NCBI GenBank assembly: GCA_017629175.1
Contig: JAGBXS010000086.1
Span: 1-44,739, forward strand
Direction of reading: 5' to 3'
DNA length: 44,739 nt
Source of the DNA: Clostridia bacterium
Lineage (GTDB): Bacteria > Bacillota > Clostridia > Oscillospirales > CAG-382
The notes beneath the pieces are model-generated. The model did not search any database, had not been told where the DNA came from, and was given only the letters and a program-made list of their open reading frames with translations. Positions within the stretch are counted from its first letter, which is position 1; every line of letters starts with the position of its first letter. Position numbers and translations under genes: made by a program. Shown here in pieces: positions 1-7,771 of the stretch.

Positions 1-422
1 ATATCGATATCGCACTGAACGAACTCACGGAGTCTGCCCTTCTGCGGGCGCTCCGCGCGGTACACTCTGCCGATCTGAATGGTCTTGAAAGGGGTCTCCA
101 GTTCGTTTTTATGGCAAGCGTAATAGCGGGACAAGGGCAAGGTCAGGTCATAACGGAGACCCAAGTCGCACAAGTGAGCGAAATCCCCTGCTTCGATGGC
201 CTTTTCCAGCTTTTGCCCACGCTTTTCCAAGCGGTAGATCAGCTTCAGGTTGTCGCCGCCGTCGCTGTTTTCGAGGTTTTCCAAGCTTTCCACCGCAGGA
301 GTCTCAATGGCGCGGAAGCCGTTGGCGCGGTAGATGCCTCGAATGGTCTGCATCAAGCTGTCGCGTATGCTGTTTTCGGAGGGAAGATAATCTCGCATTC
401 CCTCGGTAGGTGTGAGTTTCAT
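1..422 (-). CDS. hisS: Histidyl-tRNA synthetase, N-terminal part (runs off left edge)
   Basis: Charges tRNA-His with histidine in the cytoplasm. The visible 140 residues begin MKLTPTEGMRDYLP and contain the class II motif 1 region, a histidine-site stretch (RYDLTLPLSRYYA) and motif 2 (RVYRAERPQKGRLREF) followed by QCDID. All of these are typical of HisS rather than of HisZ alone. The ATG at 422 is preceded by AAGGATAG at a suitable distance. The gene is cut by the window boundary, so its C-terminal anticodon-binding domain is not visible. It lies 95 bp downstream of the methylglyoxal-synthase-like gene on the same strand, with a terminator hairpin between them. HisZ, the regulatory paralogue, is the alternative, but the well-kept motif 2 favours the synthetase. 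Confidence 0.9.
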   Translation of the reverse strand, partial: MKLTPTEGMRDYLPSENSIRDSLMQTIRGIYRANGFRAIETPAVESLENLENSDGGDNLKLIYRLEKRGQKLEKAIEAGDFAHLCDLGLRYDLTLPLSRYYACHKNELETPFKTIQIGRVYRAERPQKGRLREFVQCDID

Positions 423-477
423 AATTCGGTCTATCCTTAAATTTTTCTGCTTTCTAAAAACCTATGCGCAAAAATGC

Positions 478-498
478 ACCGCCGATGATCTCGGCGGT
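478..498 (-). terminator. Rho-independent terminator after the MGS-like gene
   Basis: Perfect 8-bp stem ACCGCCGA/TCGGCGGT with a 5-nt loop. Read on the minus strand it is followed after two bases by a T-run (471-475). It separates the MGS-like gene from hisS. Confidence 0.65.
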
Positions 499-517
499 CA
501 TTGCCGCTGAAGACGGG

Positions 518-931
518 TTATCCGACGAAGGCCGTGCTTCTGTCATTGGCACGCCAATCCAGATCTCCGCGCTCCAGCGAAAGGATCAAAGCCTCTGCGG
601 TGGCAATATTGGTTGCCGCAGGGACGTTATGGGTATCGCATTCACGGATCAAGGGAACCTCGATCTCCATGTACTCCTGTGCATCGCGGGTATCGCAAAG
701 CAGGATCAAAAGATCCACCTCTCCGTAGGAGATTTTGGATGCCAGCTGATGGGCGCCGCCGTGGGTACCGGAAAGAAGTTTTTCGATGGAAAGCCCGGTA
801 GCCTCGGCAATATATTTCGCAGTCGTCGCGGTAGCGCAAATATTGTGACGGGAAAGCACCCCGCAGTACGCCATACAGAACTCTGTGATCAGTTCCTTCT
901 TTTTGTCGTTGGCGATGATCGCAATATTCAT
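518..931 (-). CDS. Methylglyoxal synthase-like protein, active site degenerate
   Basis: This 137-residue protein has the methylglyoxal synthase (MGS) fold. It keeps the MNIAIIAND start, the ATGLSIEKLLSG helix, DLLILLCD and the C-terminal NVPAATNIATAEALI. MGS converts dihydroxyacetone phosphate to methylglyoxal. Compared with E. coli MGS, the key positions look changed: His19 is Asn (IAND), Asp71 in GGDQQ is Ala (GGAHQ), His98 is Tyr, and Asp101 is Ile. Asp91 is kept (LLCD). It is therefore unlikely to be an active synthase and may be a phosphate-ligand sensor, or a paralogue of a true MGS elsewhere. The ATG at 931 follows GAAAGG, and its own promoter lies at 1033-1061. Fold assignment is confident; function is open. 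Confidence 0.8.
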   Translation of the reverse strand: MNIAIIANDKKKELITEFCMAYCGVLSRHNICATATTAKYIAEATGLSIEKLLSGTHGGAHQLASKISYGEVDLLILLCDTRDAQEYMEIEVPLIRECDTHNVPAATNIATAEALILSLERGDLDWRANDRSTAFVG

Positions 932-1032
932 ATCCTAACACAACCTTTCTTTATTCGTTCGGGGGAACGCACCTCATATCAATCGGGCAGATTGCCCAAA
1001 ACGGTACACTCTTCCAAAATAGATTCATTATA

Positions 1033-1061
1033 AATATATCATTTTCGGTGGATTTTGTCAA
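1033..1061 (-). promoter_or_regulatory. Sigma-A promoter of the MGS-like gene
   Basis: Minus-strand TTGACA (1056-1061), 17-bp spacer, TATATT (1033-1038). It leaves a leader of about 100 nt before the start codon. Confidence 0.75.
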
Positions 1062-1093
1062 GAGGAAACCGTCAAAAGTTGGCGCGTTACCTA

Positions 1094-1121
1094 CATATTT
1101 TACAAAAAAATCACATATTTA
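1094..1121 (+). promoter_or_regulatory. Possible sigma-E promoter of spoIIID
   Basis: CATATT (1094-1099), 14-bp spacer, CATATTTA (1114-1121), resembling the mother-cell sigma-E pattern (ATATT, 14 bp, CATACA-T). SpoIIID is known to be sigma-E dependent in Bacillus. The AT-rich context makes a chance match possible. Confidence 0.4.
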
Positions 1122-1146
1122 TTACAAGAAAGGAGTCCATTTTCCC

Positions 1147-1425
1147 ATGTATCATTCCGACAGTTATTGCCACATGCCCTCCCGGGCAGAGGAGATCGGA
1201 AAATTCGTGTCGGACACCGGAGCCACCGTCCGCGCCGCCGCCCTGCGATTCGGCGTCAGCAAATCCACGGTGCATAAGGATCTGACATGGCGTTTGAAAA
1301 TGCAAAACCCCATTCTGCACCAACAGGTACAGTCTGTTTTGCGGATCAACAAAGAGGAACGGCATAAACGGGGCGGGAACGCCACACGGCTGAAATATTT
1401 GGCGGCAAAGCAGGATAGATATTGA
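1147..1425 (+). CDS. spoIIID: Stage III sporulation protein D (mother-cell transcription factor)
   Basis: SpoIIID is a small helix-turn-helix regulator that switches mother-cell gene expression on and off between sigma-E and sigma-K during sporulation. The 92-residue product contains EIGKFVSDTGATVRAAALRF followed by the near-invariant GVSKSTVHKDLTWRL, and RHKRGGNATRLKYL, matching Bacillus SpoIIID across its length (about 93 aa). An in-frame start lies upstream at 1048, but the AAAGGAG at 1130-1136 places translation at ATG 1147. A sigma-E-like promoter is just upstream. The stop codon overlaps the -35 box of the next gene. The family assignment is very secure. Confidence 0.95.
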   Translation: MYHSDSYCHMPSRAEEIGKFVSDTGATVRAAALRFGVSKSTVHKDLTWRLKMQNPILHQQVQSVLRINKEERHKRGGNATRLKYLAAKQDRY

Positions 1426-1450
1426 CAAATACTTATTTTAGCGGTATACT
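1422..1450 (+). promoter_or_regulatory. Sigma-A promoter of the PfkB-family kinase gene
   Basis: TTGACA (1422-1427), 17-bp spacer, TATACT (1445-1450). The -35 box contains the TGA stop codon of spoIIID, so the two genes are packed without spacer. Confidence 0.85.
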
Positions 1451-1494
1451 ATGGTAAAGGATCCGACAATTTTCGCACATGGAAAGGGAACGTT

Positions 1495-2409
1495 ATGGCA
1501 AAGAGAAGAATGCTGTTCGTCGGCAACGCCCTCATCCGCTTTGCGGTGGGCACACCCTATATCCCCGCTCCCGGAGAATCCATTCTCTCCGATGGGAACT
1601 ATACCTTCGCCCCCGGCGGAAGAAGTGCGCTGAGCGCCATTGCCGCTGCAAGATTGGGGTACGATGCCGTGCTTTGCGCCCGGGTGGGCGACGACTATTA
1701 CGGTGACAGATTGGTGGAGGTCTTTAAGAACGAGGGGCTTCACATCGCCAATGTTACCGTGAAGAGAGAATGCCAGACAGGCCTTTCTCTGGAGCTGACC
1801 GAGCCGGACGGCACCAATCGGGAGATCTACTTCCCCGGTGCAAACGCCTTCCTGGATCGCACCTATGCAGAAGGTGCTATGGGCTGTTATCCCGATGCCA
1901 TCGTCGCTTCCCTGGAGGCAGACGAGGAAGTCGTGCTTCGCCTTTCCGCTTTGGCGGAGGAAAAGGGCATTCCCTTCTTCTTGGACGGTTCTGTGCGGAA
2001 GGAAGCCATCCCCAAGGACTTTCCCTTTGAAAAGCTGGGGGCAACGGAGCTTTTGATCTTGAACGACGAAGACGCCAAGCTGTTCTCCGGCATCACCCCC
2101 AACACCGAGGAAAACCGCAAGCTGGCGTGCTACACCATTCGCAAGCGGTTTGACGTGAGATATATTCTGTTGCAGTTGGGGACCACCGGCTCCTTTATCT
2201 ACGACGGCAAGTATTTCAGTGCTATCTCCGGCCCGGAAAGCGAAGTGGTTGACCCCGCAGGGGCTTCCGAGGCCTATACCGCCGCCCTCATCGGAGATTA
2301 CATCCAAAGCGGTGACCTGCGCGCCGCCGCGGAATTTGCCTCTGCAGTCTACGCCGCCTCCGCTTCCCGCCATGGCGGATACCAATCCCTCCCCCAGAAA
2401 AAAGCATAA
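1495..2409 (+). CDS. PfkB-family carbohydrate kinase, atypical active site
   Basis: Ribokinase-fold protein of 304 residues, the usual family length. These enzymes phosphorylate sugars such as ribose or fructose with ATP. Seen here are the N-terminal FAPGGRSALSAIAAARLG helix, CARVGDDYYGDRLVEVFKNEGL and the C-terminal signature region DPAGASEAYTAAL. In that signature the usual GAGD anion-hole/catalytic motif reads GASE, so the general-base Asp is replaced by Glu, and the substrate-contacting Asn of the GG...N motif is missing. Substrate cannot be predicted and activity is uncertain. The ATG at 1495 follows GGAAAGGGA. The gene has its own promoter and ends in a strong terminator. Its position next to spoIIID need not be functional. 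Confidence 0.85.
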   Translation: MAKRRMLFVGNALIRFAVGTPYIPAPGESILSDGNYTFAPGGRSALSAIAAARLGYDAVLCARVGDDYYGDRLVEVFKNEGLHIANVTVKRECQTGLSLELTEPDGTNREIYFPGANAFLDRTYAEGAMGCYPDAIVASLEADEEVVLRLSALAEEKGIPFFLDGSVRKEAIPKDFPFEKLGATELLILNDEDAKLFSGITPNTEENRKLACYTIRKRFDVRYILLQLGTTGSFIYDGKYFSAISGPESEVVDPAGASEAYTAALIGDYIQSGDLRAAAEFASAVYAASASRHGGYQSLPQKKA

Positions 2410-2420
2410 GACAAAAAAGC

Positions 2421-2446
2421 AAACCACCGAGGCAACTCGGTGGTTT
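2421..2446. terminator. Bidirectional terminator between convergent genes
   Basis: An 11-bp perfect stem AAACCACCGAG/CTCGGTGGTTT with a GCAA tetraloop, T-rich on the plus side and A-rich on the left. It serves the kinase gene (+) and the lipoprotein gene (-). Confidence 0.9.
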
Positions 2447-2456
2447 TTGTGTATGC

Positions 2457-2999
2457 TTATTCATTTCGAAGGACCGTACCGAAGGCTTCGGGATGGAGAT
2501 ACCAAAAACCATCGATGCAAAGCACGCGGTAGGTCAACTCGGCAGTAAAATCATCCAAAGATCCCTCAAAGGTGATGCGCAAAGAAATCTCCCGCATAGC
2601 GGATATGGCTTCCAAGGGCATCTCGTACAGAAAGGCATCCAACCCGGTATAGCCGTAATAGGCTTCCAGGGAGGAAAGCTCCTGCTCCCGACTTGCCGTG
2701 ATCTGATAGCGGATGTTTTTCAGTTCTCCCAGCTCTGTGCGATTCTTTTCCGATGCTACGGAAAGCAGATCCCGCAAAGTAGTGGAGAGATCCGGATAGG
2801 TCGTGCGGTACTGCGCACAAAAGCTTGGGTGGAAGGCAGATTCGTAAAGCCCGGTGTTCCCTGTGTTCAGCGCTTCAATGATGCGGTCGATGGGGACGGT
2901 GGTTTGGTTGCCGCGGGTCTCTTCCGCAACGGAACACCCCACCAGCAGAAGCGCTGCCAAAAGGAGAAGCACTCCCCTTTTAGCCTTCATTGTCTTCAT
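2457..2999 (-). CDS. Small lipoprotein of unknown function
   Basis: This 180-residue protein has an N-terminal lipoprotein signal: MKTMKAKRG, a hydrophobic run, then the lipobox LVGC with the lipidated Cys22. It is expected on the outer face of the membrane. The mature part (ALNTGNTGLYESAFHPSF, later YRVLCIDGFWYLHP) resembles the NTF2-like or DUF4878-like fold of small secreted proteins, but this is only an impression. It overlaps the 3' end of ftsK by 20 bp, which implies translational coupling and a place as last gene of the uppP-ftsK operon. An alternative start at Met4 would still overlap. Exact role not recognised. Confidence 0.75.
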   Translation of the reverse strand: MKTMKAKRGVLLLLAALLLVGCSVAEETRGNQTTVPIDRIIEALNTGNTGLYESAFHPSFCAQYRTTYPDLSTTLRDLLSVASEKNRTELGELKNIRYQITASREQELSSLEAYYGYTGLDAFLYEMPLEAISAMREISLRITFEGSLDDFTAELTYRVLCIDGFWYLHPEAFGTVLRNE

Positions 3000-5628
3000 C
3001 CGCCTTGTTCATCCGCATTTCCATCAATTCCTCGCGGGTGATCAGAATCTTACGAGCCTTGGTGGCGGTATCGTAGGAGCCGATATAGCCCTTCTGCTCC
3101 ATGACGCCCACGATGCGCGCCGCGCGGGCATAGCCCAGACCCAAGCGGGTCTGCACCATGGAGGTGGAAATGTTCTGGGTATCGATGGCAAGCTCCAAGG
3201 CATCCAGGAATTTCTCGTCCAACTTGGGCTCGTCGCCGCCCTCGCCTTCTGCCTCCATACGGCGGTTCTTGGGCGCACCGCACAGCTTGGCTTCCTTTTC
3301 GATCTGGGAGATGATCTCCTCGTCGTAGGAAGCGGTGGCGGCATCCTTGATAAACTGGGTGATGGCGACCACCTCGGATTTACCGTCTACCAATGCACCC
3401 TGGACACGGATGGGCTTCATGGCACCTACGGGATAATACAGCATATCGCCGCGGCCCAAAAGCTTTTCCGCGCCGGTGAGATCCAGAATGGTACGGGAGT
3501 CCACCTGAGATGCCACAGTGAAGGCGATACGGGAGGGAATGTTGGCCTTGATCAAACCGGTGATAACGTCCACGGAAGGACGCTGGGTACCGATGACCAG
3601 ATGGATACCCGCGGCACGGGCTTTCTGCGCCAAACGGCAGATAGAGGTCTCTACGTCGTCGGGAGCGGTCATCATCAGATCTGCCAGCTCGTCGATGAAG
3701 ATCACGATGTAAGGCTGCTGCTCACGCTCGGGATCGTCCTTGACGATCATGTTGTATTCCATCAAATTCTTAGCGGCAACCTCTTGGATCAGGTTGTAAC
3801 GCTTTTCCATTTCCACGCAAGCCCAGTTCAGGGTACCCGCCGCCTTCTTAGCATCGTTGATAACTGGAACCAGCAGGTGGGGGATGCCGTTGTAATCCGC
3901 CATTTCCACCTTCTTGGGGTCGATCATAATGAATTTCACTTCATCGGGGGAAGCGTGGTACAACAAGGAAACGATCAAGGAGTTCATACACACGGATTTA
4001 CCCATACCCGTTGCACCTGCGATCATCAGGTGGGGCATCTTGGCAATATCCAAATATACGGGAGTGCCGGAAACGTCCTCGCCCAAGGCGGTGACCAGCT
4101 TGCTCTTATGGTCGCGGAAGGTGCTGTTTTCGATGAGTCCCCGCAAGCGCACCACGGAGGAGCTGCGGTTGGGGATCTCGATGCCGATGGCACTCTTCCC
4201 GGGAATGTTCTCGATACGCACGGAGGGTGCGGCAAGGTGCAGGGCAATATCGTCGGAAAGGTTGGCGATCTGCTTTACGCGGACACCCGTCTCCGGCTGA
4301 ACCTCGTACTGGGTAACGGTGGGGCCGAAGGAAGCGCCGATCACGTGGGCTTTCACCTTAAAGCTTTCCAGCACCGTCTCCAATTTACGGCTGACGGCAG
4401 AAACGTCTGCGGCGGTGGGCTTGGGGGAATCCCCCTCCCCGGGAGTCAGCAGAGAAATGGGCGGAAATACGTAGGGAGGCGGAACGTTCTCCTTCATTTC
4501 CAGCTCCGTGACCTCTTCAATAGGTTCGGGCTCGGGTTCAGTCTCCGCTACGGGGGCAGGCTCGACGGCCGGCTTCTCCTCTGCGGGATCCGTAGGACGG
4601 ACGAAGATCTCCTCTTCTTCCTCTATGCATTTGGATTTTTCGGCAGGCTCAGCAGGCTTTTCCTCCTCCACGTCTTTGTTCAGAGGAGGCGCGGCAACGG
4701 TCTTTTCCCCACCGTCCTTGCGGAACAGCTCGATGGGCACGCGGGAGAAGACCTCCTCCTGCTCCTCCTCGGGGAGGATGAAGCGGTGCTGACCGCTCTT
4801 TTCCTGCACGATATGCTCGTTCTCGGTGGGGGTATCCGTAATGGGACGGTCGTCCACCAGCACCGTGGGAACCTTATGCTTCATTTCTTCCTTCTCCTCC
4901 TGCTTGGGGGCAGGGGGATCCTTGGGAATGGCGGGAGTCTTCTTTTTGGGCGCGGGGGCGGGCTCAAGGGGAATAACCTCGTCCTCGTCATCCTCGTCGG
5001 AAAGGGTGAGATTTTTGAAGAAGTTATAGATACTCTTCAGCGTTGCCACGGGGGTACTGCCGCACAAAAGCACGGTGGTGATAAACACACCCAGCACCGC
5101 AAGAATGGCGGTGGAGACCCAACCGATCACACGGGCAACCAGGGCGCAGAAGAAACCGCCCACAGCACCCGCAGAGGTCATGGCTTTACCGGAAAGATAC
5201 AAGCCGTCAAAATTCTTTACCGCATCGCCAAAGGCCACGGGCTGGGTGGTCTTTACGGCAATGAGATGGATCAAGCACAAAAGAAACAGAAAGTCGGTGA
5301 ACAGCAGAACCGCCTTGGCGGCATTGGTGCTGTTTTTCTGCTTGGGGCTCCAACGGAACACTCCGATCAACATAAAGAGGGGAGCAAAATAATAGCCGAA
5401 GCCGAACAAGCCCTTAAAGATCTCCCGCACACCGCCCAGAACACCGGAGTCGATCCCCGGGAAGAAGGTGATGATCAAGAACAGGGCAAAAAAGCCTATG
5501 CCGTACCGCACCACCGCTTGATACTGTCGGGTGCGTACCTCCTCGCGGGCGGTCGCCTTGGAGGATTTTTTCTTCGTGCTTCCCTTGGAGGCAGTGGATT
5601 TCTTTTTCGTATTGGTGGTTTTCGCCAT
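2980..5628 (-). CDS. ftsK: FtsK/SpoIIIE DNA translocase
   Basis: Membrane-anchored hexameric ATPase that pumps chromosomal DNA through the division or sporulation septum. The 882 residues show a basic Ser/Lys-rich start (1-40), four to five membrane helices (about 42-190), a long Glu/Pro-rich linker (about 210-400), the motor domain, and a C-terminal winged-helix gamma domain (about 805-875) that reads polar DNA motifs. Walker A is GATGMGKS near 537 and Walker B is IVIFIDELADLMM near 645. Start ATG 5628 follows GGAAGTG. It lies 36 bp downstream of uppP and overlaps the following lipoprotein gene. In a spore former this could be either the vegetative FtsK/SftA or SpoIIIE; the membrane helices fit SpoIIIE-like proteins. 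No second copy is in the window. Confidence 0.95.
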   Translation of the reverse strand: MAKTTNTKKKSTASKGSTKKKSSKATAREEVRTRQYQAVVRYGIGFFALFLIITFFPGIDSGVLGGVREIFKGLFGFGYYFAPLFMLIGVFRWSPKQKNSTNAAKAVLLFTDFLFLLCLIHLIAVKTTQPVAFGDAVKNFDGLYLSGKAMTSAGAVGGFFCALVARVIGWVSTAILAVLGVFITTVLLCGSTPVATLKSIYNFFKNLTLSDEDDEDEVIPLEPAPAPKKKTPAIPKDPPAPKQEEKEEMKHKVPTVLVDDRPITDTPTENEHIVQEKSGQHRFILPEEEQEEVFSRVPIELFRKDGGEKTVAAPPLNKDVEEEKPAEPAEKSKCIEEEEEIFVRPTDPAEEKPAVEPAPVAETEPEPEPIEEVTELEMKENVPPPYVFPPISLLTPGEGDSPKPTAADVSAVSRKLETVLESFKVKAHVIGASFGPTVTQYEVQPETGVRVKQIANLSDDIALHLAAPSVRIENIPGKSAIGIEIPNRSSSVVRLRGLIENSTFRDHKSKLVTALGEDVSGTPVYLDIAKMPHLMIAGATGMGKSVCMNSLIVSLLYHASPDEVKFIMIDPKKVEMADYNGIPHLLVPVINDAKKAAGTLNWACVEMEKRYNLIQEVAAKNLMEYNMIVKDDPEREQQPYIVIFIDELADLMMTAPDDVETSICRLAQKARAAGIHLVIGTQRPSVDVITGLIKANIPSRIAFTVASQVDSRTILDLTGAEKLLGRGDMLYYPVGAMKPIRVQGALVDGKSEVVAITQFIKDAATASYDEEIISQIEKEAKLCGAPKNRRMEAEGEGGDEPKLDEKFLDALELAIDTQNISTSMVQTRLGLGYARAARIVGVMEQKGYIGSYDTATKARKILITREELMEMRMNKADEDNEG

Positions 5629-5664
5629 AAAATCACTTCCTTACGATTGATACCAAAATGGGGC

Positions 5665-6495
5665 TTACAAACACAGATCGGCGATCACTGCCGCCGCGCC
5701 CACCAGCACCGTATATACGCTGAACACGGTAAAGCCCTTCTTACGGGCAAAAAATTGCAAAAGCTTGATGGCACCGAGACCTACCGCGAAGGCGGTCAGT
5801 GCGCCGCCGATGCAGGGAAGCACCAGCTGGGAGGGCATGCCCTCCGCAAAGAAATCAGGAAGCTCCAGCACGCAAGCACCCAGGATGGCGGGCATGGACA
5901 TCAGGAAGGAGAAGCGCACCGCGTCCTCACGGTTGAAGCCCACCAGTCTACCGCCGGTAATGGTGGAGCCGGAGCGGGAGATACCGGGCAGAACGCCGAT
6001 CATCTGCACGCATCCCACCAAGAAGGGGCGGAGCCAGCCTGCGGTCTCTAAATTGATCTTCCCTTCCGCCAAGCGGTCACTGCACCACAGCATCAAGCCG
6101 TTGAAGATCAGCAGGCAGCCGATGATCCAGCTGACCCCGCCCACCGCCTCTACGTAATCGGAAAGCAACGCCGCGGGTACCAAGGGGATGGACGCCACGC
6201 AAAGCATCAAAAACAGCTTTTCGCCAAAGTCCAAGGGGGATTTCTTGAGTCTTCCGGTGAACAGCTTCCCCATCAGAGTGAAGAAGCCCTTGGCGATGAG
6301 GAAGACCTCCTTGCGGTACATGATCAGCACCGCGAACAGAGTTGCCAGATGGAGCAACACGTCAAACGCCAGATACTGCACGCCCTCTGTGCCGAAGAAG
6401 TTATGGGCTAAGGACAGATGCCCCGAGCTGGAGATGGGCAGAAATTCCGCGATCCCCTGTAACACGCCGTACAAAACAGCTTCCAATATACTCAT
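5665..6495 (-). CDS. uppP: Undecaprenyl-diphosphatase
   Basis: Integral membrane phosphatase of the BacA/UppP family. It recycles the lipid carrier undecaprenyl pyrophosphate used for peptidoglycan and other wall polymers, and its overexpression gives bacitracin resistance. The 276-residue length is typical. Diagnostic motifs are QGIAEFLPISSSGHL (residues 13-27) and PGISRSGST (around 170-178), both forming the active site. Although an ORF extends to 6552, the AAGGAGATCG immediately upstream fixes the start at ATG 6495. It is first in the operon uppP-ftsK-lipoprotein, driven from the promoter at 6560-6588. Confidence 0.96.
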   Translation of the reverse strand: MSILEAVLYGVLQGIAEFLPISSSGHLSLAHNFFGTEGVQYLAFDVLLHLATLFAVLIMYRKEVFLIAKGFFTLMGKLFTGRLKKSPLDFGEKLFLMLCVASIPLVPAALLSDYVEAVGGVSWIIGCLLIFNGLMLWCSDRLAEGKINLETAGWLRPFLVGCVQMIGVLPGISRSGSTITGGRLVGFNREDAVRFSFLMSMPAILGACVLELPDFFAEGMPSQLVLPCIGGALTAFAVGLGAIKLLQFFARKKGFTVFSVYTVLVGAAAVIADLCL

Positions 6496-6559
6496 AACGA
6501 TCTCCTTTCCATGATAGCCTATGCGGCGCACCGCCGCAGCATGAGCGTACAATCAGTTT

Positions 6560-6588
6560 ATTATACTCTATTTTGTTCCCCTTGTCAA
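6560..6588 (-). promoter_or_regulatory. Sigma-A promoter of the uppP-ftsK operon
   Basis: Minus-strand TTGACA (6583-6588), 17-bp spacer, TATAAT (6560-6565): a full consensus promoter. Confidence 0.9.
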
Positions 6589-6658
6589 GAAAAAACCGCA
6601 AAACACCTGCGGGATCTCCTCCCCTGCACGTTTTTATAGGAAAATGATCTTTTTCCCC

Positions 6659-6687
6659 TTGACAAGTACACTTCCTTAGGCTATACT
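6659..6687 (+). promoter_or_regulatory. Sigma-A promoter of rubredoxin
   Basis: TTGACA (6659-6664), 17-bp spacer, TATACT (6682-6687), about 40 bp before the start codon. Confidence 0.88.
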
Positions 6688-6726
6688 GTCGCAAGCAATA
6701 TTATGATACAGAAAGGTTGATCAGTT

Positions 6727-6888
6727 ATGACAAAGTACGTTTGTGAGCTGTGCGGATGGGAATACGACGAGGCCGCAGGTGCACCCGAATATGACATTGA
6801 GCCCGGCACCCGTTTTGAGGATCTGCCCGAGGGTTTCGTTTGCCCCTTATGCGGTGCAGGAAAAGAAGACTTCTCCAAAGCCGACTGA
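6727..6888 (+). CDS. Rubredoxin
   Basis: A 53-residue iron-sulfur electron carrier. Four cysteines in two CxxCG knuckles ([12 protein letters not shown] at residues 4-15 and FVCPLCGAG near 38-46) bind a single iron. The aromatic residues and the [13 protein letters not shown] stretch are diagnostic. In anaerobes rubredoxin typically feeds electrons to oxygen- or peroxide-detoxifying enzymes, but no such partner is adjacent here. A GAAAGG ribosome site precedes ATG 6727. It is a single-gene transcript between its own promoter and terminator. Confidence 0.97.
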   Translation: MTKYVCELCGWEYDEAAGAPEYDIEPGTRFEDLPEGFVCPLCGAGKEDFSKAD

Positions 6889-6900
6889 CGATAAAACAGG

Positions 6901-6925
6901 AAAGGAGCCGCGCAGGCTCCTTTTT
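6901..6925 (+). terminator. Rubredoxin terminator
   Basis: Stem AAAGGAGCC/GGCTCCTTT, loop GCGCA, followed by T-run. It may also stop transcription from birA on the other strand, though the T-run there is weak. Confidence 0.85.
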
Positions 6926-6932
6926 GATTTGT

Positions 6933-7655
6933 TTACATCCGTACCGAAACCTCTCCGCTGGAAAGGGTGATAACATTACCTTCTGTTTCCACCACCAGCT
7001 CACCGCGGAAGTTTACATCCAGCACTTTTGCGGCAAACCGTTCCGTTCCTCGGAGCACCGTCACTTCCCTGCCGAGGACAAAGCATTTTTTGCGATAGGC
7101 TTCCATGAAATCCCCGGATCGCAAGGCTTCCTCCATATGTTCAAAGCGTTCCAGCAGGCGGTTCAACAGGAGATCTTTATCTAACTTGACCCCCGTTTCC
7201 CTCTCCACGTCGGAGGCGATGGCAGAAAGCTCTTCGGAAAACGCCGTCTTCCCCACGTTGATGCCGATGCCGATGACGGCGTAGGCGAACTTCCCGGTCT
7301 CGTAGTCCACGGAGCCCTCCGTGAGGATGCCGCAGATCTTCTTGCCGTTCATATAGACGTCGTTGACCCATTTGATGGCGGTTTCCCCGCCCGTCAGCTC
7401 CTCCAAAACCTCCGCCACACAAACAGCGGCAAAGGTGGTGAGCAGGGCACCGTCCTCCCCCTTCACGGCGGGAGAGATCAACAGGGAGAAATACAGCCCG
7501 CTCCCCTCGGGAGAGAAAAACTGTCTGCCCATACGGCCTCTGCCCCCGGTCTGGTAATCCGCGGTGACGCAAATATTCCGTTTTCCTGCCGCCGCCAGCT
7601 CTTTGGCGCGGGTGTTGGTGGAGTTGATCTCCTTGTGTTTTTCGATGGTGAACAT
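6933..7655 (-). CDS. birA: Biotin-[acetyl-CoA-carboxylase] ligase, monofunctional
   Basis: Activates biotin as biotinyl-AMP and attaches it to a lysine of carboxylase carrier proteins. The 240 residues cover only the catalytic and C-terminal SH3-like domains: GGRGRMGRQFFSP (37-49, biotinyl-AMP loop) and KWVNDVYMNGKKICGIL (95-111). The N-terminal DNA-binding domain of bifunctional BirA is absent, so this is a class I enzyme and cannot itself repress biotin genes. The ATG at 7655 sits about 25 nt below a consensus promoter that carries an inverted repeat in its spacer. Confidence 0.94.
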   Translation of the reverse strand: MFTIEKHKEINSTNTRAKELAAAGKRNICVTADYQTGGRGRMGRQFFSPEGSGLYFSLLISPAVKGEDGALLTTFAAVCVAEVLEELTGGETAIKWVNDVYMNGKKICGILTEGSVDYETGKFAYAVIGIGINVGKTAFSEELSAIASDVERETGVKLDKDLLLNRLLERFEHMEEALRSGDFMEAYRKKCFVLGREVTVLRGTERFAAKVLDVNFRGELVVETEGNVITLSSGEVSVRM

Positions 7656-7679
7656 ACGTCTTCTCCCATTATTTTCTTC

Positions 7680-7708
7680 ATTATACCCGTTAGACTACGG
7701 GTTGTCAA
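7680..7708 (-). promoter_or_regulatory. birA promoter with inverted repeat in the spacer
   Basis: Minus-strand TTGACA (7703-7708), 17 bp, TATAAT (7680-7685). The spacer is filled by ACCCGT-TAGACT-ACGGGT (7685-7702), a 6-bp inverted repeat centred between the -35 and -10 boxes, the classic place for a repressor site. Confidence 0.8.
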
Positions 7709-7771
7709 TGTTTTTTCGCATACCTGCGGGATGTTCTTCATAGATATGTGGTGAAAGGAACGGGATGAAAC

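Noticed and set aside
2854..6051. 1065-codon plus-strand ORF opposite ftsK and uppP
   Set aside because: Rich in His/Gly/Gln with no domain; it is the antisense of two clear genes in a GC-biased frame.
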